DNA from: JBJXGV01 sp046160485
GTDB lineage: Bacteria > Orphanbacterota > Orphanbacteria > JBJXGV01
DNA length: 64,000 nucleotides
Reading direction: 5' to 3'
Assembly: GCA_046160485.1 (NCBI GenBank)
Contig: JBJXGV010000065.1
Span: forward strand, 62,001 to 126,000
Under the pieces are notes generated by a model. It was not told the DNA's origin. It did not search any database and was given only the letters and a program-made list of their open reading frames with translations. The position numbers and the translations under genes were made by a program. Position 1 is the first letter of the stretch. Every line of letters starts with the position of its first letter. Shown piece by piece: positions 43,164 to 52,499 of the stretch.

Positions 43164-44393
43164 ATGAAAACCGCGGTCAATCTTTTCGTGGCTCGACAAC
43201 CGATCCTCGACGCCGAAAAACGCACCGTCGGCTACGAACTCCTCTTCCGCGCGGGCGATCAGAACACGTTCTCGGAGCGCGATCCGGACTTGGCGACGGG
43301 CCGCGTCGTCCACGACACACTGCTCGAGTTCGGCCTCAATTCGCTCGTCGGCGCGCGCAAGGCGTACATCAACATCACGCGTCAAACGCTTCTTGACGAG
43401 CTCTACGCGATGTTGCCGCGCGAGCAGGTCGTGATCGAACTGCTCGAGACCGTCAGCCCCACGCCAGACATCATCGACGCGTGCAAGAAGCTCAAGAAGA
43501 ATGGCTACTCGCTCGCGCTCGACGACTTCACGTACCACCCGGATTTCGAGCCGCTCCTTGCGATTGCCGACATCGTGAAGGTGGACATCCTCGCGACGCC
43601 GGCGGCGGAACGCGCCGCGCTCGTCAAACGCCTCGCCCCATTTCAGGTGCGCCTCCTCGCGGAGAAGGTCGAGACATCCGAAATCTTCCGTGAAACACTC
43701 GACCTCGGATACGAGCTTTTCCAGGGCTACTTTTTTCAGCGTCCCGAACTCGTCGCGCGCTCTGGGATTCCGCGCTTCAAGATCAACTACCTTCGGTTCC
43801 TCGAGTCCGTAAATCGCGAAGAGATGAATTTCTTGGAGCTGGAGCGCGTCATCAAGCGCGAGGTCTCGCTCTCGATCAAACTCCTGCGGTATCTCAACTC
43901 GGCGGCGTCGGGACTGCGTCAAGAAGTGACATCGATCAAGCATGCGCTCGTGCTGCTCGGCGAACGGTCGCTGCGCAAGTGGGCGTCGGTGGTCGCCCTC
44001 GTCGACATGGGCGAGGAGAGGCCGGCGGAACTCGTCATCACGGGGCTCTCTCGCGCGCGCTTCTGCGAGATCATGGGCAAACACGCCGGTTACGCGGACA
44101 GAGAACTCTCGCTCTTCATGATGGGGATCCTCTCGGTCGGCGAAGCGCTCTTGGGTCACTCGCTCGACGAGATCATGAAGGAGATTTCGGTAGCGCCGGA
44201 TGTGCGGGACGCGCTCCTCGGCGCCGACACGCCGCTCGGGCGGTTGCTCAAGCTCGCGATCGCGTACGAGCGCGGGGACTGGGAAGAGGTCTCGGCGCGG
44301 CTTGAAGAATTCGCCGGCGCGCGCGACGACGTCGCGTGGGCCTATCGCGACGCAGTGAAGTGGGCGAACGACTCGTTCTCGTTGCCGATGTAG
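43164..44393 (+). CDS. EAL-HDOD (YuxH-type) signalling protein, probably non-catalytic
   Basis: 409 aa. The N-terminal EAL-like domain begins NLFVARQPILDAEKRTVGYE and continues ELLFRAG, so the EAL signature reads ELL. The downstream catalytic loops are mostly lost (LALDDFTYHPDF keeps DDF; AEKVET for the loop-6 Lys). The C-terminal HDOD domain is clear (LELERVIKREVSLSIKLLRYL, SIKHALVLLGERSLRKWAS). Proteins of this build, such as CdgJ or YuxH, usually bind rather than hydrolyse c-di-GMP and regulate motility or surface behaviour. AAAGG nine bases before the ATG. Convergent with the radical SAM gene, 3-bp gap. Confidence 0.9.
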   Translation: MKTAVNLFVARQPILDAEKRTVGYELLFRAGDQNTFSERDPDLATGRVVHDTLLEFGLNSLVGARKAYINITRQTLLDELYAMLPREQVVIELLETVSPTPDIIDACKKLKKNGYSLALDDFTYHPDFEPLLAIADIVKVDILATPAAERAALVKRLAPFQVRLLAEKVETSEIFRETLDLGYELFQGYFFQRPELVARSGIPRFKINYLRFLESVNREEMNFLELERVIKREVSLSIKLLRYLNSAASGLRQEVTSIKHALVLLGERSLRKWASVVALVDMGEERPAELVITGLSRARFCEIMGKHAGYADRELSLFMMGILSVGEALLGHSLDEIMKEISVAPDVRDALLGADTPLGRLLKLAIAYERGDWEEVSARLEEFAGARDDVAWAYRDAVKWANDSFSLPM

Positions 44394-44396
44394 CGA

Positions 44397-45785
44397 TCAG
44401 TCGAAGAGCAGGCTGTACGCCTCGGTGACGCTGGCCCAAAGTTCGTGAGGCGCGCGCACGTTGACGAGCCGCCGCACAAGGTAGCCCGGGCGCAAGTAGA
44501 ACTCCTTCACGGCGCGGCTATGCAGACGGTAGATCTCGTCGTTACTCACCGTCTGATTCTTCCAGATCGGCTTCGACTTCGCGGAATCCATCTGCATTGC
44601 GGTTTCGTCGACCCATCCGTGCTCGAGCGCGTCGTCGCGGAAGTTCGTGCCGAAGCGCGGCGTCGCGATGTTGAACGACGCGAAGTCGAGCCCGATCCGC
44701 TTCGCCAAATCGATCGTCTTCAGCGTCGATTCGCGCGGCTCCCCCGGCAGGCCGATCAGAAACGTCCCGACCGTGCGCAGCCGATGCTTGCGGCAGAGTT
44801 CGAGCGCGTGCGTCGTCTGCGCGGTGGTCGTGTTCTTCTTCAGATCCGTCAGCGTCTGGTCGTCCGCGGTCTCGATCCCGAACATCACCGTGTGGCAGCC
44901 GGCGCGCTTCATCGCCACGAGCATGTCGTCGGTGACGACGTCGACGCGCGAGAAACAGGTCCAGCCGATGTCGAGCTTCTCCTCGACGATCGTTCGGCAG
45001 AGCGTGAAGGTTCTCTGCTTGTTCACGCCGAACGTCTGGTCGCGAATGAAAAGCTCGTGAATGCCGAGCGCCGCGAGCGCGCGAATCTCGGCGACGACGC
45101 TCTCGATGTCGCGGAGCTTGAAGCCGAGCGTGCTGATCGGGCAAAAGGTGCACGAGTACGGGCAGCCGAAATCCGTGAGAATCGTGCCGACCTTCCGCCG
45201 CAGCGCGAACGGAAAACTGTATCGATCCATGGGGAAAAGATGCCACTGCGGAACGGGCATCGAGAACTGGCCGTGGCCGTGGACCTCTTCGCCCTCGATG
45301 ATCTGGCCGCCGTGGCGGTAGATCACGTTCTCGATGATCTGGCCGTTCGCTCCCTCGAGAAACGTCATGATGTCGGGCGTCGAGAAATCGAGTAGCGCCG
45401 CGTCGAGGAACGAGTGAAGCGCGAACGCGCGGCCCTTGAACTCGCGATAGACGTCGCCCGAGCCGACGAAGAGCGCGCGCGGAGCAATCGCCTTGGCGTC
45501 GGAGAGAAAGCGCATGTCCGCTTCGTAGGACGGCGACGAGATCAAGAAGATGACGACGTCGGGATCGAACTCTCGAATCCGCGCAAGACACGGCCCGGGT
45601 TCGAGCGACTCCGCGATCGCGTCGATGACGCGCAGTTCGTACGGCGCGACGAACCGGCCGCTCAGGTACGCGAGGTCGAGCGGGTGGTAGTAGTAGCGCG
45701 CCTTGGAAACCTTCGTGCAGTAGTAGTCGCGGAAGAACTTCCGGTCACCGGGAGGATTTAGGAGCAGCACTTTGCGAGCTGGCAT
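44397..45785 (-). CDS. B12-binding radical SAM protein
   Basis: 462 aa. An N-terminal cobalamin-binding-like Rossmann domain (KVLLLNPPGDRKFFRDYY, FDPDVVIFLISSPSYEADMR) is followed by the radical SAM core, whose cluster motif is GCPYSCTFCPIS (CxxxCxxC, near residues 206-213). FIGIETADDQ-type motif appears as MFGIETADDQTL, and GTFLIGLPGEPRES is the usual SAM-binding loop. Members methylate or rearrange unactivated carbons in lipid, hopanoid or natural product pathways. No partner gene identifies the substrate. The start ATG lies six bases after a good -10 box, so it is probably leaderless. Divergent from tyrA. Confidence 0.88.
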   Translation of the reverse strand: MPARKVLLLNPPGDRKFFRDYYCTKVSKARYYYHPLDLAYLSGRFVAPYELRVIDAIAESLEPGPCLARIREFDPDVVIFLISSPSYEADMRFLSDAKAIAPRALFVGSGDVYREFKGRAFALHSFLDAALLDFSTPDIMTFLEGANGQIIENVIYRHGGQIIEGEEVHGHGQFSMPVPQWHLFPMDRYSFPFALRRKVGTILTDFGCPYSCTFCPISTLGFKLRDIESVVAEIRALAALGIHELFIRDQTFGVNKQRTFTLCRTIVEEKLDIGWTCFSRVDVVTDDMLVAMKRAGCHTVMFGIETADDQTLTDLKKNTTTAQTTHALELCRKHRLRTVGTFLIGLPGEPRESTLKTIDLAKRIGLDFASFNIATPRFGTNFRDDALEHGWVDETAMQMDSAKSKPIWKNQTVSNDEIYRLHSRAVKEFYLRPGYLVRRLVNVRAPHELWASVTEAYSLLFD

Positions 45786-45791
45786 TTCGCG

Positions 45792-45820
45792 AATGTATCA
45801 GAGGCCAAACGCCGCCACAA
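45792..45820 (-). promoter_or_regulatory. Promoter of the radical SAM gene (leaderless)
   Basis: Minus strand TTGTGG (45815-45820), 17-bp spacer, TACATT (45792-45797) with TGA just before it as an extended -10. Six bases then the ATG, so +1 coincides with the start codon. It shares the 134-bp gap with the divergent tyrA promoter. Confidence 0.55.
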
Positions 45821-45876
45821 GGCGACGCAGTCGCACGCGAGGCGTCGAGCCGCTTCGCCCGAGCCGCTTCGCTTTC

Positions 45877-45906
45877 TTGACGGGGACTTAAGCGACTCCG
45901 TACACT
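45877..45906 (+). promoter_or_regulatory. Strong promoter of tyrA
   Basis: TTGACG (45877-45882), 18-bp spacer, TACACT (45901-45906). The ATG is 13 bases further, so the predicted leader is only about 6-7 nt and has no Shine-Dalgarno. Confidence 0.6.
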
Positions 45907-45919
45907 GGCCGCACCTCTG

Positions 45920-47158
45920 ATGGCGAAGAAGCCGCGCACGATCGTCTCACGTAAGAAATCGTCCAAAGGCGCCAGCACACCGCTCACTGCTCTTCGCGAC
46001 GAGATTCGCACGATCGACGAGCGAATCGTCGAACTCGTCGGCGCGCGGCTCGCCCTTGCCGAGCGCATCGGTCGCGTGAAGGCGTCGACCGGCCAGCCGA
46101 TCCGCGATTTCCAGACGGAAAAGCAGGTGCGCGCGCGCGCGGCGAGCCTCGCGCGGCGTGCGCGCCTCGACTTGCGCGTCGTCGAATCGATCTTCGATTC
46201 ACTCATCGACGCCGCGGTGCGCGTGCAGGAGGAGATCCGAGAGACGTCGTATTCGGGCGCGCGGCAGCGCGTGCTCATCGTCGGAGGCCGCGGCAAGATG
46301 GGGACGTGGCTTGCGCACTTCTTCCACGCGCAGGGCCACGCGGTCACGACGTTCGATCCCGCGGGCGGGCTCGAAGGTTTTCCGGCGGCGCCGACGCTGG
46401 CGGAGGGGCTCGCCGCCGCGCAGGTCGCGATCCTCGCGACGCCGCTCGAGGTAGCGCACGAGACGTTGCGCGCTACGCTCGCGCTCAGTCCGCGCGCGCT
46501 CGTCGCCGACATCTTCAGCCTCAAGTCCGCCGTCGCGCCGTTGATTCGCGACGGCGTCGCATCGGGGTTGCGCATCGCGTCGATTCATCCGTTGTTCGGC
46601 CCTGACGCGCGTCTCCTCGCCGGCCGCACGCTCCTCGTGTGCGAAACCGGCGATCGCGCCGCATCGCGGCAGATCCGCGCGTTCTTCGAGCCGACGGCGC
46701 TCTCGATTCGCGATCTGTCGCTCGAGTCGCACGACCGCGTCATGGCGATCGTCCTCGGCCTCTCGCACGCGGTGAACCTGATTTTCTCGCGCGCGCTCGT
46801 CCGGACCGGCGTCGGTTTCCGCACGTTGCAGGACTTCGGCAGCTCGACGTTTCACAAGCAGGTTCGAACGGCCGCCGAGGTTGCCGCGGAGAACCCGGCG
46901 CTCTACCACGCGATTCAATGCCAGAATCACGAGAGCGGCGCGGCGCTCGGACTTCTGACGGAAGTCACGCGCGAGTTCGTCGACGCCGCGCTCGATGCGG
47001 ACCCGAGCGCGTTCATCGAAGAGATGAATCGGATGCGCGAGTGGTACGAGGAGCCGGGCGAGAAGAGTGCGCCCCGAGCCGCGCGCCGCACGCCGGCGCC
47101 ATCCCGGACGCTGGCGCCGCCTCGCGCGACACGCCGGCGTAGAACGCCGCCCTCGTGA
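45920..47158 (+). CDS. tyrA: Bifunctional chorismate mutase / prephenate dehydrogenase (T-protein)
   Basis: 412 aa. Converts chorismate to prephenate and on to 4-hydroxyphenylpyruvate for tyrosine. Residues ~22-105 are an AroQ mutase domain (LRDEIRTIDERIVELVGARL with the active-site Arg, RIGRVKASTGQPIRD). From ~115 the TyrA domain follows: VLIVGGRGKMGTWLAHFF (NAD loop), ILATPLEVAHETL, SIHPLFGPDA and GLSHAVNLIFSRAL. This is the E. coli T-protein arrangement, mutase first. No C-terminal ACT domain; instead a ~35-residue basic Pro/Arg tail extends the protein, beyond the family's usual end. The stop overlaps the next start as GTGA. Confidence 0.93.
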   Translation: MAKKPRTIVSRKKSSKGASTPLTALRDEIRTIDERIVELVGARLALAERIGRVKASTGQPIRDFQTEKQVRARAASLARRARLDLRVVESIFDSLIDAAVRVQEEIRETSYSGARQRVLIVGGRGKMGTWLAHFFHAQGHAVTTFDPAGGLEGFPAAPTLAEGLAAAQVAILATPLEVAHETLRATLALSPRALVADIFSLKSAVAPLIRDGVASGLRIASIHPLFGPDARLLAGRTLLVCETGDRAASRQIRAFFEPTALSIRDLSLESHDRVMAIVLGLSHAVNLIFSRALVRTGVGFRTLQDFGSSTFHKQVRTAAEVAAENPALYHAIQCQNHESGAALGLLTEVTREFVDAALDADPSAFIEEMNRMREWYEEPGEKSAPRAARRTPAPSRTLAPPRATRRRRTPPS

Positions 47159-48915
47159 TCGCGCGCCTGGCTCCGGCGATCGTGATCGCGATCGCGTTGG
47201 CGCGCGGCGTGTTTCTTCTCCCGACGCCGTACGTCGACTGGATGCACGACGAGACATACTTCGTCGCGCTCGCACTCGAGCACGGCGCAAATGCGGGTGG
47301 CGGCGCAGCGAACGGCCCCACCGCGCCGCTCTACGCGAACGACACGTTGTTTCAAGAATTCAAGCCGGCGTTTCCCGTTCCGTACATTGCGATCGTCGAC
47401 GTCGCGACGCGGTGGCTCGGCTCGCCGGAAGCGGCGCAGCGCTGGATTCCCGCGGTACTCCTCGCGATTTTCCTCGGCGGGATTTACGCGCTGACGCGCC
47501 GCCTCACCAGATGCGTCGTCGCGGGGCTCGCCGCCGCGCTGATTGCCGCGCACCCATGGCCGTCCACGTTCCTCGTGAGCTTCGGCGTGTTGCCGGGGCG
47601 CCTTCTGCCGCGCGACATCACGACCGCGCTCTTGCCGTGGCTGCTTTTGCTCACGTTGAACGGCTCGCGGCGCATTCCGTTTCTGCTCGCCGGCCTCCTC
47701 ACGGCGATCCATCCGATCTCCGCGCCGCACGTTTGGCTGCTCATCGCGGCGTCCGGCCTCGCGGCGCGCACGCTCACGCTGCGCGACGTTCTCGCCGGCG
47801 CGGCCCTCTTCGTCGCGGGGGCGCTCCCCTACCTCGTCGCGCTCATGCGCCTGCCCGATCTTTCGCCGCCGCCGATCGAACTCGTCAACCTTCGGATGTC
47901 GTACGTCCTCCCGCCGCCGATCGGCCAACTCGCGCGCTTCGTGCTCCTGCAGCTTGCGCCGCTTGCACTCATCGGCGGGATCGGCATTGCGAAGGGACGC
48001 TTCGCGAGGCCGCACCAGCGCGCGCTCTGGGCGATTGCCGCCGCCGCCGCCGTGCTCGCGGCGCTCACGCCGCTCACCGCCGCCGTGCACGAGCTGCTTC
48101 CCTTTCAACCGATACGCGCCGCGCTCTATCTCTATCTGCCGTTCATCATCGGCGCGGGAGCGCTCATCGCACGGCTCGTCGGGCGCCAGACCCGACCCCT
48201 CGGTGAATCGCCGACGGAGACTCCCGCGCCCGGGCGACGCAACGCCGTCGCCGTCGCGGCGGGAGCGCTCATCCTGGGATTCCTCGCGAATCAGGCGCGG
48301 CCGATCGAGGAGCCCGGGCGAATCGCGTACACACTCGGAGCGCGCGGCGCCGCGCTCGCGGCCGTCGAGCAGATCACACGCGTCGCGAACGCCGTGCGTC
48401 CGATCGACGCACTCGGACAACTCGCCGCGCGTGCGGGCCTCGCCGAACGGCCGCAGAACTTTCTCCTCAACACCGACCCGGCGTCGATGCGCGAAGTCCT
48501 CGCCGCGTCGTGTGTCGATGTCGGCGGCGATCGCGCGCCGTTCCTCGAACTCGCCCGTTTCGCGCGCGAGCAATCGGCCCCCGGCGACAACTTCATGATC
48601 CCGCCGGTCGGCCTCGACCACTTTCGCGTCCACGCGCGCCGCGGAATCTACGGGTGCTGGAAAGACGGCGGCGTGATTCTCTTCTCCGAGCGCTACGCCG
48701 CGCTCTGGAACACGCGATTCTCCGAACTCGTGCGACTCTACTCGCGCCACGACGCCGCGGGCTTCGCGCGGCACCTCGACTCGGGCGACGTGCGGTTTGT
48801 GGTATGCGACGCACGCAAACCGCGCCTACAATTTCCCGTGGCCTTCGAGAACACGCGTTTCATCGTCTATGGCGGTTGGAATTCCGGCGAACCGCCGCAC
48901 GGCACGCAGCATTGA
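47155..48915 (+). CDS. Polytopic membrane protein, unknown (GT-C-like)
   Basis: 586 aa, GTG start overlapping the tyrA stop (GTGA). About nine or ten helices in the first ~410 residues, starting IARLAPAIVIAIALARGVFLL. An early loop VDWMHDETYFVALALEHG has the His-Asp-Glu acidic pattern of GT-C proteins. The last ~170 residues are soluble and contain GDNFMIPPVGLDHFRVHARR and RFVVCDARKPRLQFP, a layout like that of the other membrane transferases in this window. No specific family is recognised. Coupling to tyrA is through transcription only, as far as can be judged. Confidence 0.72.
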   Translation: MIARLAPAIVIAIALARGVFLLPTPYVDWMHDETYFVALALEHGANAGGGAANGPTAPLYANDTLFQEFKPAFPVPYIAIVDVATRWLGSPEAAQRWIPAVLLAIFLGGIYALTRRLTRCVVAGLAAALIAAHPWPSTFLVSFGVLPGRLLPRDITTALLPWLLLLTLNGSRRIPFLLAGLLTAIHPISAPHVWLLIAASGLAARTLTLRDVLAGAALFVAGALPYLVALMRLPDLSPPPIELVNLRMSYVLPPPIGQLARFVLLQLAPLALIGGIGIAKGRFARPHQRALWAIAAAAAVLAALTPLTAAVHELLPFQPIRAALYLYLPFIIGAGALIARLVGRQTRPLGESPTETPAPGRRNAVAVAAGALILGFLANQARPIEEPGRIAYTLGARGAALAAVEQITRVANAVRPIDALGQLAARAGLAERPQNFLLNTDPASMREVLAASCVDVGGDRAPFLELARFAREQSAPGDNFMIPPVGLDHFRVHARRGIYGCWKDGGVILFSERYAALWNTRFSELVRLYSRHDAAGFARHLDSGDVRFVVCDARKPRLQFPVAFENTRFIVYGGWNSGEPPHGTQH

Positions 48916-48950
48916 ACTTCGACTCGCACCTTTGATGCGCCGCGCTCGCA

Positions 48951-50996
48951 ATGAATCGCGCTAGCGGCTGGGTCAGCGTCGCGCGTGCGTTCGTCATCGC
49001 GACGAGCGTGCTCGCGGTTACGCGCGCGATCTACGACGTCGCGCTCATCGCGCGCCGCGAGCCGCTCGCCGATGCGCTGGCGCTCTTTCCGCACGCCGTG
49101 TGGGGCGGGGCGGCGTTCGTCGCGCTCGCGCTGTTTCCCGTGGGACTGGTGGCCGCGATCGCATCACGCGGTGATCGCGGCGCGAACGAGACGACGAGTC
49201 CGGCTCACGCAAAGCCGCGCCGCCGCGGCATCGCCCCGCTTGCGATTCTCTTCGCGATCGGCGCCGCACTGCTCATCGCGCTCGAGATCTGGCTGCGGCT
49301 CTTCGAGCGCGTCGAAATCTCGCCGGGCCCGCCGCCCGCGCGCGCGCTTTTCACGGGCGCGATCGCGAAATCCGCGGGCCTCTTCGCGGTTCTCGCAGGT
49401 GTACTCCTAGCCGCGTTCGGCGCGGTCGCTCGCGGAACGGGCGCGAGATCGCCGGGCTCGCGCACCACCGCGTTCGCCGTCGTCGCCGCACTCGCGCTCG
49501 CCGGCGCGAGCGTTCCCGCGTCGACGCTTCTTGCGCGCCGCGCCGCGAAGCCCGCGATGCCAGCCGCGCGCGCGACTTCGTCGCTCGCTGACCCGGCGCG
49601 CAAACCACCCAACATTCTCTTGATCGTGATGGACACGGTGCGCGCCGACGCGCTCGCCAGCTACGGTTTGCCTCTCGACGCGACGCCGACAATCGATCGC
49701 GTTGCGCGCTCCGGCGTCACCTACGCGAACGCCTCCGCCACGGCGCCGTGGACGCTCCCGTCTCACGCCTCGCTCTTCACCGGCCTCTACCCGAGCGAGC
49801 ACGGCGCGCATTACGGCCACCTTCATCTCGACGACGACGTCACGACGATGGCCGAACTTCTCTCCGGACTGGGTTACGCGACAATCGGATTCTCGAAGAA
49901 GACGTGGCTCTCGCGCGAGATGGGAACGCTTCAGGGATTCGACGCGTACCGCGACTTCCGGCTCCCCGAGCCGCGCGAGCGACTTTTCGCGGCGCGGCTG
50001 CGCGCGAGCGTACGCGACATCACGCGCGGCCGCCCGCTGCGCCACAAGGACGCGGGCGGCGCCGCGATCGCATCCGCCGCGTCGGCGTGGATTCGCGAAC
50101 ACGCCGAAGAAGGCGCGCCACCGTTCTTCCTCTTCATGAATCTCAACGAAGCGCACCTGCCGTTTATCCCGCAGCGCCCCGATTTTCTACGCTACGCGCG
50201 GCGTCTTCCGGGGAATGCCGCGATGGCGACGAATCTCGATTCGATGCTGTTCATCGCGGGGGAAGTCCAGCTCGGCCGCGAAGACCTCGCGCTCTTGGCA
50301 TCGCTCTACGTCGGCGAAATCGCATACGTCGATCGCCAGATTGCGACCGTCATCGCCGCGCTCGAGGAGACCGCCGCCTTCGACAACACGATCGTCATCA
50401 TCACGTCGGACCACGGGGAAAACATCGGCGATCACGGCCTCATGGGGCACGTGCTCTGCGTGTACGACACGTTGATCAAAGTGCCGCTCGTCGTGCGCTA
50501 CCCGGCGCGCTTTCCCGCCAACGTCATCGACGAACGACTCGTGCAGCTTACGGACGTGCTGCCGACGATCGTCGACATCGTCGACCCCGAGGCCGCCGCA
50601 CTGCTGCCGCCGCTCTCGGGCAGAAGCCTTCTCTCCGCCGAGTCGCGCGGCTTCGCGGTCACCGAGTATCAGCGGCCCGACAGCTACCTCGAGCGATTCC
50701 CGGAGCGATTCCCGAACTTCGACACGGCTCCGTACCGGCGGGATCTGATTTCGCTTTCGGCCGGCGCGCTCAAACTGATCGAGGGTTCGGATGGACGGCG
50801 CGAGCTGTACGACCTCGCGCTCGATCCGGGAGAACGCGCCGACATCGCGCCGCGCGACACCGTTCGCGTCGCGGACCTCTCTCGCGCGCTCGCGAATTTT
50901 CGCACGCGGCTCGGGCGGCGCGCCGACGACGCCGCCGCGCCGGCACTCGACGCGGAAACCCGCGAGGAACTGCGCAGCCTCGGGTACATCCAGTAG
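48951..50996 (+). CDS. Membrane-anchored alkaline-phosphatase-superfamily hydrolase ('sulfatase'-like, Thr nucleophile)
   Basis: 681 aa. Four or so helices in the first ~210 residues, then a sulfatase-fold domain: LLIVMDTVRADALASYG (metal Asp228), APWTLPSHASLFTGLYPSEHG, FFLFMNLNEAHLPF, and VIITSDHGENIGDHGLMGH (Asp487, His488). In true sulfatases the third motif is CxPxR; here Thr268 stands at the Cys position and His at the Arg. That resembles phosphoglycerol or phosphoethanolamine transferases of the superfamily, which use Thr. An activity on phospho- or glycolipids of the envelope is plausible, but a sulfatase cannot be assumed. A stem-loop terminator follows. Confidence 0.85.
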   Translation: MNRASGWVSVARAFVIATSVLAVTRAIYDVALIARREPLADALALFPHAVWGGAAFVALALFPVGLVAAIASRGDRGANETTSPAHAKPRRRGIAPLAILFAIGAALLIALEIWLRLFERVEISPGPPPARALFTGAIAKSAGLFAVLAGVLLAAFGAVARGTGARSPGSRTTAFAVVAALALAGASVPASTLLARRAAKPAMPAARATSSLADPARKPPNILLIVMDTVRADALASYGLPLDATPTIDRVARSGVTYANASATAPWTLPSHASLFTGLYPSEHGAHYGHLHLDDDVTTMAELLSGLGYATIGFSKKTWLSREMGTLQGFDAYRDFRLPEPRERLFAARLRASVRDITRGRPLRHKDAGGAAIASAASAWIREHAEEGAPPFFLFMNLNEAHLPFIPQRPDFLRYARRLPGNAAMATNLDSMLFIAGEVQLGREDLALLASLYVGEIAYVDRQIATVIAALEETAAFDNTIVIITSDHGENIGDHGLMGHVLCVYDTLIKVPLVVRYPARFPANVIDERLVQLTDVLPTIVDIVDPEAAALLPPLSGRSLLSAESRGFAVTEYQRPDSYLERFPERFPNFDTAPYRRDLISLSAGALKLIEGSDGRRELYDLALDPGERADIAPRDTVRVADLSRALANFRTRLGRRADDAAAPALDAETREELRSLGYIQ

Positions 50997-51019
50997 ATCG
51001 CGGCGCGATCCAAATAGAC

Positions 51020-51047
51020 GAGGGCGCGGCCTTTCGACCGCGCCCTC
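51020..51047. terminator. Stem-loop terminator between convergent genes
   Basis: GAGGGCGCGG-(8 nt)-CCGCGCCCTC, a perfect 10-bp stem in the 123-bp gap after the sulfatase-like gene and before the MORN-like lipoprotein gene. Short T content downstream; most convincing terminator in the window. Confidence 0.55.
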
Positions 51048-51119
51048 TCGCATCGTAGCCGGTTCTGGCGTCCACTCAGAAACCGTACCCTCGACGCGCG
51101 TTCTGTGCGTGACTCGAAT

Positions 51120-52202
51120 CTAGAAGCTGAGTCCTTCCGTGAGTCCGGTATCGCCTTCGCAGTTCGCCGACCACGCGCCTTCGAACGAGCCTGACTTCAT
51201 CCCTAAGCGTTCGCCGACCTGGAACGCGCCTTTGAACTCTCCGTCGAGTCGCCCGCCGCGGCCGATCCACATTCCTTCGAACGCGCCGCCGCCGAGTCCG
51301 TCGAGCGTGTACGTGCCGCGCAGAATGCCGCGGAAGTCGCCGCTTGCGGAGATGTACTTGCCAAAGAGAACGCGCGTGCCGTCTTCCTTCTCGCCGAAGT
51401 GGCCGCGCATGAATCCGGCGGGCCGGCCGTCCGCCTCGACCCACACGCCGCCGAACGCGCCGCGGTTCGACTCGCCGTTCATCCGCCAATAGCCGCGCAT
51501 GTAGCCGTTCCCGCACGGCAGAGCGGCTCGAGCACGCGACAGGAACGACACTTGGTTTCCTAGCGCGTCGACGTCGATCACCTCGGAGAGGCCGTCGAGC
51601 TGCGCGATCTCGTAGGATTTCGTGAGCGGTCCCGTCGTGAGCGTGATCGTGTTGGGAATCGGATCCGCGTCGTCCTTCGGCGTGTAGATGCGAAGCAGCA
51701 GTCCGTCATGATCGACGCTCGTCGTGCTCGTGAAGTTGATCTCGCGGCGGTTGCCGTCCGGCCGCACTATGGAGTCGCCGGGGCGTTCGAAGCGAATCAC
51801 GCGCTGCACCTTCACCGCGCCGCGCAAGAGCGAGATCGAACCGCTCCAATCCGTCGCGACCGTGTTCGTGGAATCGTCGTCGAGGACGCCCCACACGATT
51901 CGCAGGAAGTGAACGTCGAACGAAGGACTCGCCTCGAGCGAGGCTTCGTCGACGAGCCCGCCGTCGAGCGCGTCCTCCTCTTCGTTCTTGATCTTCAGAA
52001 GAATGGGGTCGCCGAAGTTCGGCGACTCGGTGTCCTGCGTGTAGCCGCCGTTCTCACTCGAGAGGTCGAGATTCTCGAACTCGTTGCCCGTGTCGTCCGT
52101 GTTTGCCGGCGACGACGGATTCGAGTCGCCGAGGCATCCGGCGAATCCGATGGCCGCAGCCAGCACCGCCGGCACTCCGAGGTTCTGGAAGATCCGCTTC
52201 AT
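51120..52202 (-). CDS. Lipoprotein with MORN-like Gly/aromatic repeats
   Basis: 360 aa; the ATG at 52202 has AAGGAGAG seven bases upstream. Signal and lipobox AAAIGFAGCLGD. Residues ~30-80 are acidic and low complexity. The middle (~75-225) is beta-rich, DUF-like. From ~235 to the end come repeats of the type G-x-[FYW]-x-G-x-[WF] (GYMRGYWRMNGESN, GFMRGHFGEKEDG, GAFEGMWIGRGGR, GEFKGAFQVGER, GSFEGAWSANCEG), related to MORN or FG-GAP-like ladders. Likely a surface lipoprotein with a repetitive beta ladder; function unknown. Divergent from rlmI. Confidence 0.8.
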   Translation of the reverse strand: MKRIFQNLGVPAVLAAAIGFAGCLGDSNPSSPANTDDTGNEFENLDLSSENGGYTQDTESPNFGDPILLKIKNEEEDALDGGLVDEASLEASPSFDVHFLRIVWGVLDDDSTNTVATDWSGSISLLRGAVKVQRVIRFERPGDSIVRPDGNRREINFTSTTSVDHDGLLLRIYTPKDDADPIPNTITLTTGPLTKSYEIAQLDGLSEVIDVDALGNQVSFLSRARAALPCGNGYMRGYWRMNGESNRGAFGGVWVEADGRPAGFMRGHFGEKEDGTRVLFGKYISASGDFRGILRGTYTLDGLGGGAFEGMWIGRGGRLDGEFKGAFQVGERLGMKSGSFEGAWSANCEGDTGLTEGLSF

Positions 52203-52499
52203 CTGCTCTCTCCTTCTTCGTTGTTGCGCGCGTTGCCCGCAGGGGATTCCGTTGGAGCTTTGTCGCGGGCGATCGGTTATCTTCGCCCGGCTCGAACCGC
52301 TCGATCGACGTTCCGTGGTGACGTAAGGCAAGGAGAATGCCACCGGCGCTCGCGCAAACAAGAACGTCAAGCTACTGTAAAGACGCAACTTACGAACAGA
52401 CTCGCATTTCGCAGCAGATCTGGCGGCGGCGGCGGCGGACCGGAAGGTGCACGCCGCGTCCGCATCGGAACGCACCCGAGGAAAGAACTCGAGCAAAAA
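52203..52499. other. Divergent intergenic region
   Basis: 297 bp between the MORN-like lipoprotein and rlmI, transcribed apart. No gene, RNA or clear promoter pair is seen. Confidence 0.5.

Noticed and set aside
43164..44393. Active c-di-GMP phosphodiesterase
   Set aside because: The EAL signature reads ELL and catalytic loop residues are missing, matching non-catalytic EAL-HDOD proteins.
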